A stretch of DNA of 64,000 nt from Vibrio hangzhouensis (GCF_900107935.1 NZ_FNVG01000004.1:62001-126000), one strand, 5' to 3'; counted from the first letter of the stretch, positions 18,234-26,987 are shown. Notes: generated from the letters alone by a model not told the origin. Made by a program: numbers and translations.

Positions 18234-18503
18234 TCTGGCTCCAGGCTGCTCAACATTGTCATTGAGTATAGACAAACAGCGAGCTTTATTATGTTTTCAT
18301 TCGATGAGCAAAAGGCTCACCTCACAAAAAGTGGAAAGTCCGAAAAATTACTCTATTGAAAATGTCCTGACCCTTGGTAGTGTGATGACTGTGGATTTTG
18401 CAAGCAGGTGTCAACCTACCTCTTAGATACGCCAACATTTCACCGACAGGAGGGCTTGCAAAAGCCGCACTATCTTTGACTGTAACTATAGATGCCAGAG
18501 ATA

Positions 18504-18563
18504 CTGGTAGGGGTACCAGCGGCTTTGGGTTTGGGAACAGATTGCTTTTTGCGATCTGTTCCC
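18504..18563. other. Two adjacent perfect hairpins in an intergenic region
   Basis: CTGGTA-GGGG-TACCAG (18504-18519) is followed 13 bases later by GGGAACAGAT (18533-18542) pairing with ATCTGTTCCC (18554-18563), whose stem can extend inward by TGC/GCG around a TTTTT loop. The region 18234-18615 (about 380 bases) has no supported gene. The structures could belong to a small RNA or a relic palindromic element; no promoter was identified. Confidence 0.4.
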
Positions 18564-18615
18564 GAACAATTTCAGCCCTGACTCTGATTTACTCATTGAC
18601 AGACGGCGAACAAAA

Positions 18616-18641
18616 AAAAGCCGCTTGATAAAGCGGCTTTT
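18616..18641. terminator. Bidirectional terminator
   Basis: AAAAGCCGC pairs with GCGGCTTTT (18616-18624 with 18633-18641) around an 8-base loop, with an A run before and Ts after, six bases from the stop codon of the minus-strand acyltransferase gene. It is T-rich on the outgoing side in both directions. Confidence 0.85.
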
Positions 18642-18647
18642 CGGAGG

Positions 18648-19778
18648 TTAGGCACTGAGTTTTTCTCGTTCCTTAATAACATTTTTTACCGGGTTCGCAT
18701 AACCGTCAATCAGATATTGATGAGCATCTTGCGGCAACGCGTCCAGCTTCTCCTGCAGGGTCGCTTGGGTAGAAGAGGTGATAAACTCATCCTCCAGCCC
18801 CGCAGCCAGTTTGTTAATAGGAAACAGAGTATAATTCTCGTGGATTTGACGGTCGATCTCCTCGGCAAGTGCCTCTGGGGTGTCAAAGTCCTGGTCGATC
18901 ACATCGCCAAAGACAACATGAACACTGTCTTTACGGCCAACGATGCCCTGAACGATACTCTCGATGTCCTCAAATTCACCTTTCTGATAATTGCCGTGGG
19001 TCGCCTTCTCGTACAACTCTTTCGCCTTTGCGATATCGCACGGATCATTCTCGTAAGCAATAGAAACCGGAACGATCTTCAGTGAACGAATGTACTCAGC
19101 AAACGGTACCTTCTGTTTGCGTCCCTCAACGTGGAACATTTTCAGAATGGCTGGATCGGTGAAGTCGTTACCATCTTTAGCTCTTCCCTCTTTTTGCGCG
19201 ATCCAGATAGAGTTACCCGTGTCCAAAGAGTGCTTAATATAAGACGACAGCGTGCCCAGCGCTTTCATCATTTCACGTGGCCCTTTAAGCGAACGTTTCA
19301 CGATAAAGCTTTTGTTCAGACGCATCAATTCTGTCGCACATGGCTTTTTCAGCAAGTTATCGCCAATAGCAATGCGCACAGTTCTGTGATTATTCTGATG
19401 TAAACCATAATTCACAAGCGCAGGGTCCATGGCGATGTCTCGATGGTTAGAGACAAAAAGATAGGAGGTATTCTTATCTAACTTATCCAGACCTTTGTAC
19501 ACCACACCTTTGGTCGTGACATCAAGTGTCTGTTCAAGGTATTTTTTTACTTCAAGCTGTATCGCTTCAACACTGTCCAATTTAGCCCATTTGAATTTCA
19601 GATACACTTTGACGATAGGACTCATCAGAGACTTGAACCAAGGGGCATGGTTAGAAAAGCGATGCTGCAAAATTGCATCGATAAACTCTGCATCATTGAT
19701 TAATCGATCGATTGCTGCAGGAATCTCTTCGTCGTTGTATGGACGAATATCAATATAAGGGTCGTTTTGTATTGTCAT
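18648..19778 (-). CDS. PlsC-type glycerolipid acyltransferase family protein
   Basis: A 376-residue protein with the acyltransferase motif NHRDIAMD (His112 and Asp117 of the HX4D catalytic pair) and, further on, 'SIWIAQKEGRAKDGNDF', the glycerol-phosphate-binding block with Glu-Gly-Arg. 'KIVPVSIAYENDPCD' is a further family block. The core is like 1-acyl-glycerol-3-phosphate acyltransferases, but the protein is longer than PlsC (about 245 residues), with extra N-terminal (1-85) and C-terminal regions, so it may use a different acceptor. No obvious membrane helix. Single gene. Confidence 0.8.
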   Translation of the reverse strand: MTIQNDPYIDIRPYNDEEIPAAIDRLINDAEFIDAILQHRFSNHAPWFKSLMSPIVKVYLKFKWAKLDSVEAIQLEVKKYLEQTLDVTTKGVVYKGLDKLDKNTSYLFVSNHRDIAMDPALVNYGLHQNNHRTVRIAIGDNLLKKPCATELMRLNKSFIVKRSLKGPREMMKALGTLSSYIKHSLDTGNSIWIAQKEGRAKDGNDFTDPAILKMFHVEGRKQKVPFAEYIRSLKIVPVSIAYENDPCDIAKAKELYEKATHGNYQKGEFEDIESIVQGIVGRKDSVHVVFGDVIDQDFDTPEALAEEIDRQIHENYTLFPINKLAAGLEDEFITSSTQATLQEKLDALPQDAHQYLIDGYANPVKNVIKEREKLSA

Positions 19779-19867
19779 GTTTGTTACATCAAATTAAAAG
19801 CTGCACTATTCTACGCGTAGACAATGAAGACCGCAGCTAACTTACCGTCATTTTTGTTAAGGTCAGA

Positions 19868-19921
19868 CCACAGTTTAGTGTGGTTGTTCATTACCCAAGA
19901 CATAAAAGTATGATCTTGGGT
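19868..19921 (+). promoter_or_regulatory. Two hairpins in the leader of the AraC-like gene
   Basis: ACCACA-GTTTAG-TGTGGT (19868-19885) is followed by ACCCAAGA (19893-19900) pairing with TCTTGGGT (19914-19921); inside the second, CATA and TATG can also pair around an AAAG loop. They lie 57-110 bases upstream of the 19978 start. They could be operators, or RNA structures if transcription starts further upstream. Confidence 0.4.
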
Positions 19922-19977
19922 TGGCATTGCACCGAACTCAGGGTACTCTACGCGCAGTTTAACCAGCGAAGAACATC

Positions 19978-20580
19978 ATGAATCACGCAATTGACTTCCA
20001 GTCCACCCGTTATCAACTGCTGACCATCACACCCCGAAAGAAAACACTGCACAATCAGTTGTTCAGAGTCGAAAGCGGGAAACTGCTGCTCAAGCTTGGG
20101 AAGAATGAATATGTCTACAATGCTGGCGACACATTCTGGCTGCCATTTGATTGTTTATCCAGCTTAACGGTATTGCCTGGTAGTGTACTGACCACCATCA
20201 AGTTTTCCGTTCGCCTTCACGATAACTTCCCATTTCAGGCTGGTAGCGTGTTGTTATCCCCTCTTGCAACGGCCATCTTGGACAGATTGCTAAGCAATGA
20301 TAACAAGACGTATGAAAAAGAACTACTGCGGGTTCTTCGTCAGGATGCCGTTTCTTTTAGACCTAAGCTTAAACAGGATCAGGAGAGTTTACTGATCTCC
20401 CAGTGGACACCTCACTCTACTGCCATGACTGGCGAACTTGCACTGGTTCTCAGGCTCCGTGAGGCCAGAAAGCTCAAGTTATCAGGTGCCAGTACAGACG
20501 TAATTTGTGACAGACTGTTCGCGGGCGACATCAAACAGTTGCAACAACTGTCACTTAGCCTGCTCGGAGAGACCATGTAA
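19978..20580 (+). CDS. Shortened AraC-like regulator (cupin domain, reduced HTH)
   Basis: The 200-residue product has an AraC-type N-terminal cupin: 'LFRVESGKLLLKLGKNEYVY' and 'AGDTFWLPFDCLSSLTVLPG' near residues 28-72. The C-terminus has 'LRLREARKLKLSGASTDVIC' (about 159-178), which aligns with the start of the second AraC helix-turn-helix, but the following GF-x-D-x-x-F-x-R-x-F signature has become 'DRLFAGDIKQLQQLSLSLLG', and the first helix-turn-helix seems deleted. It may bind a ligand without normal DNA binding, or bind DNA in an altered way. Confidence 0.6.
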   Translation: MNHAIDFQSTRYQLLTITPRKKTLHNQLFRVESGKLLLKLGKNEYVYNAGDTFWLPFDCLSSLTVLPGSVLTTIKFSVRLHDNFPFQAGSVLLSPLATAILDRLLSNDNKTYEKELLRVLRQDAVSFRPKLKQDQESLLISQWTPHSTAMTGELALVLRLREARKLKLSGASTDVICDRLFAGDIKQLQQLSLSLLGETM

Positions 20581-20610
20581 AAAAGGGCGAGCCTGCGCTC
20601 ACCCTTTTTT
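20579..20610. terminator. Bidirectional terminator
   Basis: AAAAAGGG-c-GAGC pairs with GCTC-a-CCCTTTTT around a CTGC loop, ending in a T run. It directly follows the AraC-like stop codon and is 17 bases from the stop of the convergent gene at 20628. Confidence 0.85.
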
Positions 20611-20627
20611 TAAACTCATCCTGACCG

Positions 20628-21122
20628 CTAGAAAGGTACTTCCACTTGCATCATCATGTCACCCTGATGATCTTGGTGCCAGCGATAGTCGAGACGTAAA
20701 CGGGGCTCTTTGCCTTTTTCGCCAAAGCCAACACCCAAGTGTAGACCTTGCGCCATCAACCACTCTTGCATCGACATTTCGTCTTTGTGACGAGCAATTT
20801 CATCAGGAACCCAAAGACCAATACCCACATAACTTTTCTCGATGTTACCCGTGAGTAAAGGTTCGGATTCTTGGTTCAACAGCCACTCATCCCAATAAGA
20901 ATCCTGTAGCGAACTGATAGGATCTTTTTGCTCGATGAGTCCACCTAATGTGACCACCTGATTACTGATATAGTTGATAGGCTTAGTGATTATTGAGCAA
21001 AACGACTCATCTTCCGTTGCTTTTAAAACAACAGATTTGTTCGATTCACTCTCACAGAATGCATATGTGAGAGGGCTAGTGACCACCACTATTAAAGCAA
21101 GACAACTCCATTTTGCTTTCAT
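20628..21122 (-). CDS. Exported protein of unknown function
   Basis: The ATG at 21122 (MKAKWSCLALIVVVTSPLTYA) begins a clear signal peptide, giving 164 residues. The longer frame upstream overlaps the nadD-like gene and has no signal. The C-terminal part alternates polar and aromatic residues ('SYVGIGLWVPDEIARHKDEM', 'EPRLRLDYRWHQDHQ') and ends QVEVPF with a terminal Phe, as outer-membrane barrel strands often do. No family recognised. The gene starts 31 bases after the nadD-like gene, so the two are probably co-transcribed. Confidence 0.6.
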   Translation of the reverse strand: MKAKWSCLALIVVVTSPLTYAFCESESNKSVVLKATEDESFCSIITKPINYISNQVVTLGGLIEQKDPISSLQDSYWDEWLLNQESEPLLTGNIEKSYVGIGLWVPDEIARHKDEMSMQEWLMAQGLHLGVGFGEKGKEPRLRLDYRWHQDHQGDMMMQVEVPF

Positions 21123-21153
21123 TTTTAGTTTTTTATCCTTTTTATGTACCCTG

Positions 21154-21666
21154 TCAATATAGCTTATGGGCGACCAAATGTTTAGCAACACTTAATGTCG
21201 TTAAGTGATCTACATTCAAACCTTGAGATAAACTGTAACGTATCGTAGTCGAGCGTACTTTCACCTTTTCTGGACACGCAAGAATAGACCAACGTTCTAC
21301 TATTTCCTGAGCTTTATAGAATTTACTAAAACTAAAAAAGTTATCGGGGCCCAAAACAAAGGTCAGTTCGGCATCCGGATATTCGTTTTCAAGCGCTTCC
21401 AATACCGCGAAGGTGGTGACCGACTGCCCTGGCTGATGGAGCTGTTCTTCAATATTGGAGCGCTCTACGTTGCTCTGTCCAATATCATCAATAAACATGT
21501 CCACTAATTGACAACGAACACTATAGTCCAACATGCTTTTACCCCATGCATGAGAGATACTAGGAACTAATAGCACTTTGTCAAAATGATTAAGAGATTG
21601 AATAACGCTCTTATGGCCGAGGGTCGGCGGGTTAAAAGCGCTTCCAAATATCGCTATTTTTGTCAT
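21154..21666 (-). CDS. NadD-like nucleotidyltransferase (nicotinate-nucleotide adenylyltransferase family)
   Basis: The product (170 residues from ATG 21666) begins MTKIAIFGSAFNPPTLGHKS, with the nucleotidyltransferase motif GSAFNPPTLGH (family G-x-F-x-P-x-H-x-x-H type), and has 'TFVLGPDNFFSFSKFYKAQE' in the middle and 'KVKVRSTTIRYSLSQG' near the C-terminus, matching the ISSTxIR motif. The longer upstream frame overlaps nadE on the other strand and is not coding. It is shorter than NadD of E. coli (213). It is divergent from nadE, so both may serve NAD synthesis, but it may be an accessory paralogue. Confidence 0.8.
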   Translation of the reverse strand: MTKIAIFGSAFNPPTLGHKSVIQSLNHFDKVLLVPSISHAWGKSMLDYSVRCQLVDMFIDDIGQSNVERSNIEEQLHQPGQSVTTFAVLEALENEYPDAELTFVLGPDNFFSFSKFYKAQEIVERWSILACPEKVKVRSTTIRYSLSQGLNVDHLTTLSVAKHLVAHKLY

Positions 21667-21784
21667 ATGTATCTCAATAAATCGTCTCTTTGCATAGATT
21701 GACCCTAACTGTAACTTTTTTTCAGGGATTTTCGTAGGTATCATACGAGAAATTATTATTTGCTTGCAGGAAAAGGGATCCCAC

Positions 21785-22615
21785 ATGGAACAACTTATTC
21801 GAGACGAGATGCGTGTGCTTCCGTCTATTGACCCACAATTTGAGATTGAACGTCGTGTTGCTTTTATTAAAGCGAAATTGCAGCAGTCTGGCTGCAAGTC
21901 CATCGTTCTAGGAATTAGTGGTGGTGTGGACTCGACAACCTGTGGCCGACTTGCACAACTTGCTGTTGACGCACTGAACGAAGAAACAGCCTCCAACAGT
22001 TATCAGTTTATCGCTGTTCGTTTGCCTTATGGCGAACAGAAAGACGAAGATGAAGCCCAACTAGCCCTATCATTCATTAAACCGACACAGTCCGTTTCAG
22101 TAAACATTAAAGCAGGCGTTGACGGTCTGCACGCGGCGTCACACATCGCACTTGAAGGTTCAGGTTTGCTTCCCGAAGACAGCGCTAAGGTCGACTTTGT
22201 CAAAGGCAACGTAAAAGCTCGCGCTCGTATGGTCGCTCAATATGAGATCGCTGGTTATGTAGGTGGACTGGTTCTGGGAACCGACCACTCAGCTGAAAAT
22301 ATCACTGGCTTCTACACCAAGTTTGGTGATGGCGCCTGCGACCTTGCTCCGTTGTTTGGACTGAGTAAGCGTCAGGTTCGTGAAGTCGCTGCAACTCTGG
22401 GCGCACCAGAACTGCTCGTCAGAAAAACCCCCACTGCTGACCTTGAAGAATTGGCACCGCAAAAAGCAGACGAAGACGCACTCAACCTTACCTACGATCA
22501 AATCGATGATTTTCTCGAGGGCAAACCTGTGCCTCAAGAAGTCAGTGATCGTCTGGTTGCTATTTATAAAGCGACTCAACACAAACGTGAACCGATTCCA
22601 ACGATTTACGACTAG
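21785..22615 (+). CDS. nadE: Ammonia-dependent NAD+ synthetase
   Basis: NadE adenylates nicotinate adenine dinucleotide and amidates it with ammonia to give NAD+, the last step of NAD synthesis, in the cytoplasm. The pyrophosphatase loop SGGVDS is at residues 45-50; '[14 protein letters not shown]', '[16 protein letters not shown]', '[20 protein letters not shown]' and '[19 protein letters not shown]' are conserved. There is no glutaminase domain. The start at 21785 (AAGGGA seven bases upstream) gives 276 residues, near the family length; an upstream ATG at 21764 is less likely. Confidence 0.97.
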   Translation: MEQLIRDEMRVLPSIDPQFEIERRVAFIKAKLQQSGCKSIVLGISGGVDSTTCGRLAQLAVDALNEETASNSYQFIAVRLPYGEQKDEDEAQLALSFIKPTQSVSVNIKAGVDGLHAASHIALEGSGLLPEDSAKVDFVKGNVKARARMVAQYEIAGYVGGLVLGTDHSAENITGFYTKFGDGACDLAPLFGLSKRQVREVAATLGAPELLVRKTPTADLEELAPQKADEDALNLTYDQIDDFLEGKPVPQEVSDRLVAIYKATQHKREPIPTIYD

Positions 22616-22631
22616 AGTTGATCCCCCTCTT

Positions 22632-22660
22632 AAAGCCAGCATTTTTTTGCTGGCTTTTTT
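22632..22660 (+). terminator. Rho-independent terminator of nadE
   Basis: AAAGCCAGCA pairs with TGCTGGCTTT around a T-rich loop and runs into TTTTTT. It begins 17 bases after the nadE stop. Confidence 0.9.
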
Positions 22661-22744
22661 CTACCCTGTGATTTACCTCTCTGAAATCAGATCTTGCCAC
22701 TGCTCAACTTTTAATCACACAAAACTTGTGCCATTGTTATATCA

Positions 22745-22764
22745 GCACTGGTGATCATCAGTGC
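22745..22764. repeat. Near-perfect inverted repeat upstream of the DUF465 gene
   Basis: GCACTGGTGA then TCATCAGTGC forms a 20-base palindrome with one mismatched pair, centred on TGATCA. It lies about 90 bases upstream of the next start codon. It may be an operator or a relic hairpin; nothing else identifies it. Confidence 0.3.
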
Positions 22765-22854
22765 CAATGACACCGATTTTCGGAGGTCTGGCACCCTCAT
22801 CGCCCGTGCGCATACCCAAGCTAAAACTATTGTTCACCGATAAAAGGGGTTGCT

Positions 22855-23100
22855 ATGTTAGGCGAAGATCACTCTCTTCTAAAGGAATTTCCAGAACATC
22901 AAGACACAATTCGAGCCCTCTCCGCGAGCGATCAGAGCTTTGCGGATGACACTAAGGATTATAATGCTCTGGATAAAGAAATTCGTGTGTTGGAACTCAA
23001 TGGTTCCCCCATCGAAGATACTGAAATGCATCAGCTCAAGCATAATCGAGCAGTCCTCAAGGACTCCTTGCATCAACGTATAGTGAGTGCTTCTAAATAA
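22855..23100 (+). CDS. DUF465 (YdcH-like) small helical protein
   Basis: An 81-residue, highly charged, all-helical protein beginning MLGEDHSLLKEFPEHQDTIR and containing 'FADDTKDYNALDKEIRVLEL' and 'EMHQLKHNRAVLKDSLHQRI', the standard pattern of DUF465/YdcH. The family is small and cytoplasmic with no established function. AAGGGG lies six bases upstream of the ATG. It is a single gene followed by a hairpin. Confidence 0.9.
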   Translation: MLGEDHSLLKEFPEHQDTIRALSASDQSFADDTKDYNALDKEIRVLELNGSPIEDTEMHQLKHNRAVLKDSLHQRIVSASK

Positions 23101-23117
23101 GCGTGTAAATAAAAGTC

Positions 23118-23140
23118 GGTGCCAGCTGGACACTGGCACC
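23118..23140. terminator. Hairpin between convergent genes
   Basis: GGTGCCAG (23118-23125) pairs with CTGGCACC (23133-23140) across seven bases. It lies between the DUF465 stop and the stop of the minus-strand MOSC fusion gene. T tracts are weak. Confidence 0.5.
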
Positions 23141-23157
23141 CAAAACCTCTATTCGTC

Positions 23158-24978
23158 TTAACTGACAATATCCACATCCGTCTGAGGCACGGCACAACAA
23201 GCCAATACCTTACCCTCTGCTCGCTCGCTATCCTGAATTGCCGGTACATCAGGCTGATGCACTAAGCCCGATTCAACCGTCACCTTACAGGCACCACAGA
23301 AGCCAGCTCTGCAGCTATTCGCTATTGCGACACCAGCTTCTTCTGCCTGCTCAAGCAGTGTTTTTTGGTTATCCCCTTCAAAAGCATTGCCATCGATACT
23401 GATCTGTACCGCTTTGACCACTTGGTCAACAGTGCTCGCTACACCAAACGCTTCTTGATGATAATGATCTTCGGGTAGTCCCTTTTTTAGCATTAGGTTC
23501 TTGGCCTTTTGCATGAATCCATCCGGGCCACAAACAAATACCTGGCGTTGAGTCAGATCAGGGATCTTTTTCAGGTGAGAAAGACTAAACCGTCCTTTCA
23601 GCCCCAGCCAGTCATTAGCCGGCTGTGTTAGTGACAACATCACTTTTAGCCCATTATGTTGCGCTTCAAGCGATCTTAACTCGCTGGCAAATGGAATATC
23701 GTCGTCCGTTGAGCACTGATGATAAAACACCACATCGCGAACCTCATCTCTGTCCGATAAATCGCGAAGCATCGACATCATAGGCGTTACACCACTGCCT
23801 GCTGATAAAAGCAGTAAGGGCTGATGTTCACTGTTGCCGATATGAAACGTGCCCTCCGGCTTATCAGCCACCAAAATGTCTCCCAATTGAAACTGTTCAA
23901 TCAGCCAGTTAGACACCTCACCGCCATCCACTCGTTTCACCGAAATCGCCAGACGTCCCGGACGACGTGGGCTTGAAGATAGCGTATACAGTCTCTTTAC
24001 TGTTTTTCCGTCGATATTCAATTCAATAGGCAGATGCTGACCTGCTTTATAGTCTGGCAGAGTGCCTTTCTGTGGCTCTAGCCAAAACGTTACGAAATTG
24101 CGAGCAACCTGTTCTCTTTCAACACAGACAAGCTCCTGTTTATTCTCATCAAGATCCAGATAAAACTCTTTATCTTTGTACTCAAGCACGTGAACCACAT
24201 CACCGGTGCGAATCATACCTTCATTCTTGGCCACAAGATTTTGACCAAAGAATACGCCACCGCGCTCATTGGCTCTGAATCGTGAGAAGGTAGTAAGAGG
24301 CTCTTTGCTGGCACGAAATGCGCCTTTTTCCACGTCTACCGTAGTTAAAATGCATCGCTCACAAGGTTTGACCGCTTCAAATTCAACATCGCCAATTTTT
24401 ATGCGCTTCCAGGAATCTTCGATGAAAGGTTCCGTCGACTCCACCACCAGGTTGGTTCTGAACTGTTCCATAGAATGCGTCTCACTGCTTCTACGATTCA
24501 GTTCAGCTAAGGAACCCGAACTGATGATCAGTAACGGGTAACCGTCGGCGAAGCTTACATTGTGTCCTAGCTTTTCTCTCACCCGATGAGATTGCTCTCC
24601 CGTATAAAGCAACTCAACTCTCTGCCCAATCACCTCACTGAACCAATCGTCAGCCTCATCCGTGGTGGTGTACGCGGGAAAGTTGTCAGCCCAGACAGTG
24701 GCCGGTGTGGACTGCATTTTAAAGGTAGAATAGTCAAGCTTAAGAGGGACTTTTCCCGGATAGGTAAACACCACGCCCGTTGGCAATAAGCTAGACTTAA
24801 CCTGAACCATATTGGGGAATTTGCGTGCTGTCACCATTGCACCATCCGCGAGCGCAACCATAAAACGGCGGTCAAAACTGAGGCCTTGTTTTTCAACCCA
24901 AGACGATGAAAGAGATATACCGCCCACGGATTTGGCCGGATAGATATGAATCTGAGAAAGCTGAGTAGAATCTGTCAC
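23158..24978 (-). CDS. MOSC - flavodoxin-reductase-like - 2Fe-2S ferredoxin fusion protein
   Basis: The 606-residue protein joins three modules. Residues 1 to about 265 are a MOSC beta-barrel with its N-terminal domain (YcbX-like); 'AVKPCERCILTTVD' carries the conserved Cys expected to ligate molybdenum cofactor. About 280-515 is an FAD/NAD(P)H reductase with 'RLYTLSSSPRRPGRL', 'LLLSAGSGVTPMMSML' and 'VFVCGPDGFM'. About 520-606 is a plant-type ferredoxin with Cys556, Cys561, Cys564 and Cys594. YcbX works with an electron donor in reducing N-hydroxylated compounds; here the donor chain appears built in. Cytoplasmic, single gene. Confidence 0.9.
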   Translation of the reverse strand: MTDSTQLSQIHIYPAKSVGGISLSSSWVEKQGLSFDRRFMVALADGAMVTARKFPNMVQVKSSLLPTGVVFTYPGKVPLKLDYSTFKMQSTPATVWADNFPAYTTTDEADDWFSEVIGQRVELLYTGEQSHRVREKLGHNVSFADGYPLLIISSGSLAELNRRSSETHSMEQFRTNLVVESTEPFIEDSWKRIKIGDVEFEAVKPCERCILTTVDVEKGAFRASKEPLTTFSRFRANERGGVFFGQNLVAKNEGMIRTGDVVHVLEYKDKEFYLDLDENKQELVCVEREQVARNFVTFWLEPQKGTLPDYKAGQHLPIELNIDGKTVKRLYTLSSSPRRPGRLAISVKRVDGGEVSNWLIEQFQLGDILVADKPEGTFHIGNSEHQPLLLLSAGSGVTPMMSMLRDLSDRDEVRDVVFYHQCSTDDDIPFASELRSLEAQHNGLKVMLSLTQPANDWLGLKGRFSLSHLKKIPDLTQRQVFVCGPDGFMQKAKNLMLKKGLPEDHYHQEAFGVASTVDQVVKAVQISIDGNAFEGDNQKTLLEQAEEAGVAIANSCRAGFCGACKVTVESGLVHQPDVPAIQDSERAEGKVLACCAVPQTDVDIVS

Positions 24979-25188
24979 AACTGCGCCCTTTTGTTGTTAT
25001 TTCAGATGGCCGCGAGATCCGGGTATCTGAGTGTGATGATCTTTATCGCGCTACATATTAACGCCTTTTTTTCCCGAATTCAGCACGTTAATCAAGACCA
25101 TCGTTGGGTGAAAGTGAGTCTAAGAAACAGATTAACCGAGAAACATAGTGAAATCTGGGTCGAATTCCTCTATCATCCTGTCGCCTAA

Positions 25189-25204
25189 GCGTAAGCGATT
25201 GCAT
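25189..25204 (+). promoter_or_regulatory. Possible PurR operator upstream of pyrC
   Basis: GCGTAAGCGATTGCAT matches 12 of 16 positions of the PurR consensus ACGCAAACGTTTGCNT by eye, including both central CG and flanking GC steps. It lies 63 bases before the pyrC start. PurR repression of pyrC is known in E. coli; here it is an inference. Confidence 0.4.
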
Positions 25205-25266
25205 TCACACTTTTCGCTACCGTTTAGGCTCCGTTTCAAGATGAATCTAACTTGGTGGGAGCCCAA

Positions 25267-26295
25267 ATGACTACATTGACTATTACTCGTCCTGACGACT
25301 GGCACGTTCACCTTCGCGATGGCGAAGTTCTTAAAGATACCGTTCGTGACATCAGCCGCTACAATGGCCGCGCACTCATCATGCCAAACACCATCCCACC
25401 AGTCACCGACACCGAAATGGCGCTTGCCTACAAAGCGCGCATCATGGCAGAGAAACCCTCAGAGCAGTTTGAGCCACTCATGGCGCTGTACCTGACAGAT
25501 AACACAACTCCTGACGAAATTCGCAAAGCGAAGGCTTCAGGTGCGGTCGTTGCAGCGAAGCTTTACCCTGCAGGTGCAACCACCAACTCTGACTCAGGTG
25601 TTACATCGGCAAAGAACATTTATCCAGTGCTAGAAGCCATGGAAGAAGTGGGGATGTTGTTACTTGTTCATGGCGAAGTGACCACACACGATGTAGATAT
25701 ATTCGACCGTGAAAAAGAGTTTCTGGACACGGTCCTTGCACCAATCGTGAATGATTTCCCAAATCTGAAAATCGTTCTGGAGCACATCACTACGGCGGAC
25801 GCAGCCGAGTTTGTAAAAAAAGCCAACGACAATGTCGCTGCGACCATTACAGCACACCACCTGCTTTATAACCGAAACCACATGTTGGTTGGCGGCATTA
25901 AACCTCACTTCTATTGCCTGCCAATTCTTAAGCGCGGCACCCACCAGCAAGCGCTGATTGAAGCGGCGACAAGTGGTAGCAAGAAATTCTTCCTGGGCAC
26001 CGACTCTGCACCACACGCAAAAGGCAAAAAAGAAGCGGCTTGTGGTTGTGCTGGTTCTTACACTGCACACGCTGCTGTTGAGCTCTATGCAGAAGTATTT
26101 GAACAAGAAGGCAAGCTGGAAAACCTAGAGGCTTTTGCAAGCCACAATGGTCCGGACTTCTACGGAGTACCTCGTAACACGGACACCATCACGCTAGAAA
26201 AAGCAGAATGGAATGTGCCTGAAACAATGCCATTTGGTAGTGATATCGTAGTGCCGATTCGTGGTGGCGAAACAGTAAGCTGGAAAGTGAAATAA
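25267..26295 (+). CDS. pyrC: Dihydroorotase, type II
   Basis: PyrC converts N-carbamoyl-aspartate to dihydroorotate, the third step of pyrimidine synthesis, in the cytoplasm. The zinc ligands His13 and His15 are in '[10 protein letters not shown]'; Lys97 in '[13 protein letters not shown]' is the expected carbamylated lysine. 'LLVHGE', 'LEHITT' and '[15 protein letters not shown]' carry the remaining ligands and the catalytic Asp. The start at 25267 follows GGGAG and gives 342 residues; an ATG at 25252 in the same frame is less likely. Single gene with its own terminator. Confidence 0.97.
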   Translation: MTTLTITRPDDWHVHLRDGEVLKDTVRDISRYNGRALIMPNTIPPVTDTEMALAYKARIMAEKPSEQFEPLMALYLTDNTTPDEIRKAKASGAVVAAKLYPAGATTNSDSGVTSAKNIYPVLEAMEEVGMLLLVHGEVTTHDVDIFDREKEFLDTVLAPIVNDFPNLKIVLEHITTADAAEFVKKANDNVAATITAHHLLYNRNHMLVGGIKPHFYCLPILKRGTHQQALIEAATSGSKKFFLGTDSAPHAKGKKEAACGCAGSYTAHAAVELYAEVFEQEGKLENLEAFASHNGPDFYGVPRNTDTITLEKAEWNVPETMPFGSDIVVPIRGGETVSWKVK

Positions 26296-26316
26296 TCACA
26301 CCATTTCATCGAATTG

Positions 26317-26352
26317 AAGGCTCTTAACTGAATTTTCAGTAAGAGCCTTTTT
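26317..26352 (+). terminator. Rho-independent terminator of pyrC
   Basis: AAGGCTCTTA pairs with TAAGAGCCTT (with an inner CTG/CAG step) around AATTTT and ends in TTTTT. It starts 21 bases after the pyrC stop. Confidence 0.9.
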
Positions 26353-26559
26353 ACTACCTGCCGTTAGCACGCAAGTCAACTCAGATATTGAGCAACAAAT
26401 ACACTGCAACGGGCAGTAATAAAATCTGAAGAAACACCATTTGTTTCATACTTGTGCTTTGCAATCGCACCAGAATCGGTGATAAAACAAAGTATTCACA
26501 CAGTAAAAGCAAATGCGAACACCCATTGCCAGGGTGTGCAACCTATTGATTAAACGACT

Positions 26560-26886
26560 ATGACAAAACAGACGACTATCGCTACACCGTGCCGGGCTGC
26601 GTGCAAGAATGACGGAGGAATATGCTCTGGCTGCCATCGTACAATGGATGAACTTGCCGAGTGGCGACAAATGGATGAAGACAAGCGCGCAAGCAAAATG
26701 GAGCAACTGACAGGCACTCTGTCCACTCATCGTTGCCCAAACTGTGGTGAGTCCGCTTTTTGTGATATATCGGCAGGTAAAGATACTTGCTGGTGCTTCG
26801 AGCTTGAAAAACGGGATACGTCTTCTTTGGATGAGACCACAGGCTGCCTCTGCCGAAAATGCCTTGCCGCACTGCCGGTCGAATAG
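26560..26886 (+). CDS. DUF1289 - cysteine-rich CWC fusion protein
   Basis: A 108-residue cytoplasmic protein with two cysteine-rich modules. Residues 11-40 are DUF1289: Cys11, Cys15, Cys22 and Cys25 in 'CRAACKNDGGICSGCHRTMD', a probable iron-sulfur or zinc site. Residues about 58-105 are the Cys-rich CWC domain: 'RCPNCGESAFCDISAGKD', 'CWCFELEK' and 'CLCRKCLAAL'. Both families are common alone in marine bacteria with no assigned function. Eleven cysteines in about one hundred residues point to metal binding. Confidence 0.8.
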   Translation: MTKQTTIATPCRAACKNDGGICSGCHRTMDELAEWRQMDEDKRASKMEQLTGTLSTHRCPNCGESAFCDISAGKDTCWCFELEKRDTSSLDETTGCLCRKCLAALPVE

Positions 26887-26987
26887 AACCCACTCCCTAA
26901 ACTGGGTACACATTTCTGACGTGCCGTTGTTGCGTTATTGTTAAATTCCAAATAGAGTAATTATGCTAACTCATAAGGACTCATATA

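Noticed and set aside
21667..21996. Extension of the NadD-like protein upstream
   Set aside because: It lies antisense to nadE and precedes the true nucleotidyltransferase start MTKIAIFGSAFNPP.
25660..26106. 148-codon frame antisense to pyrC
   Set aside because: Entirely inside pyrC on the opposite strand, Cys-rich by chance of codon pairing, no start signals.
26391..26459. Possible 22-residue hydrophobic peptide on the minus strand (MKQMVFLQILLLPVAVYLLL...)
   Set aside because: No ribosome-binding site and too short to judge; hydrophobic composition alone is not enough.
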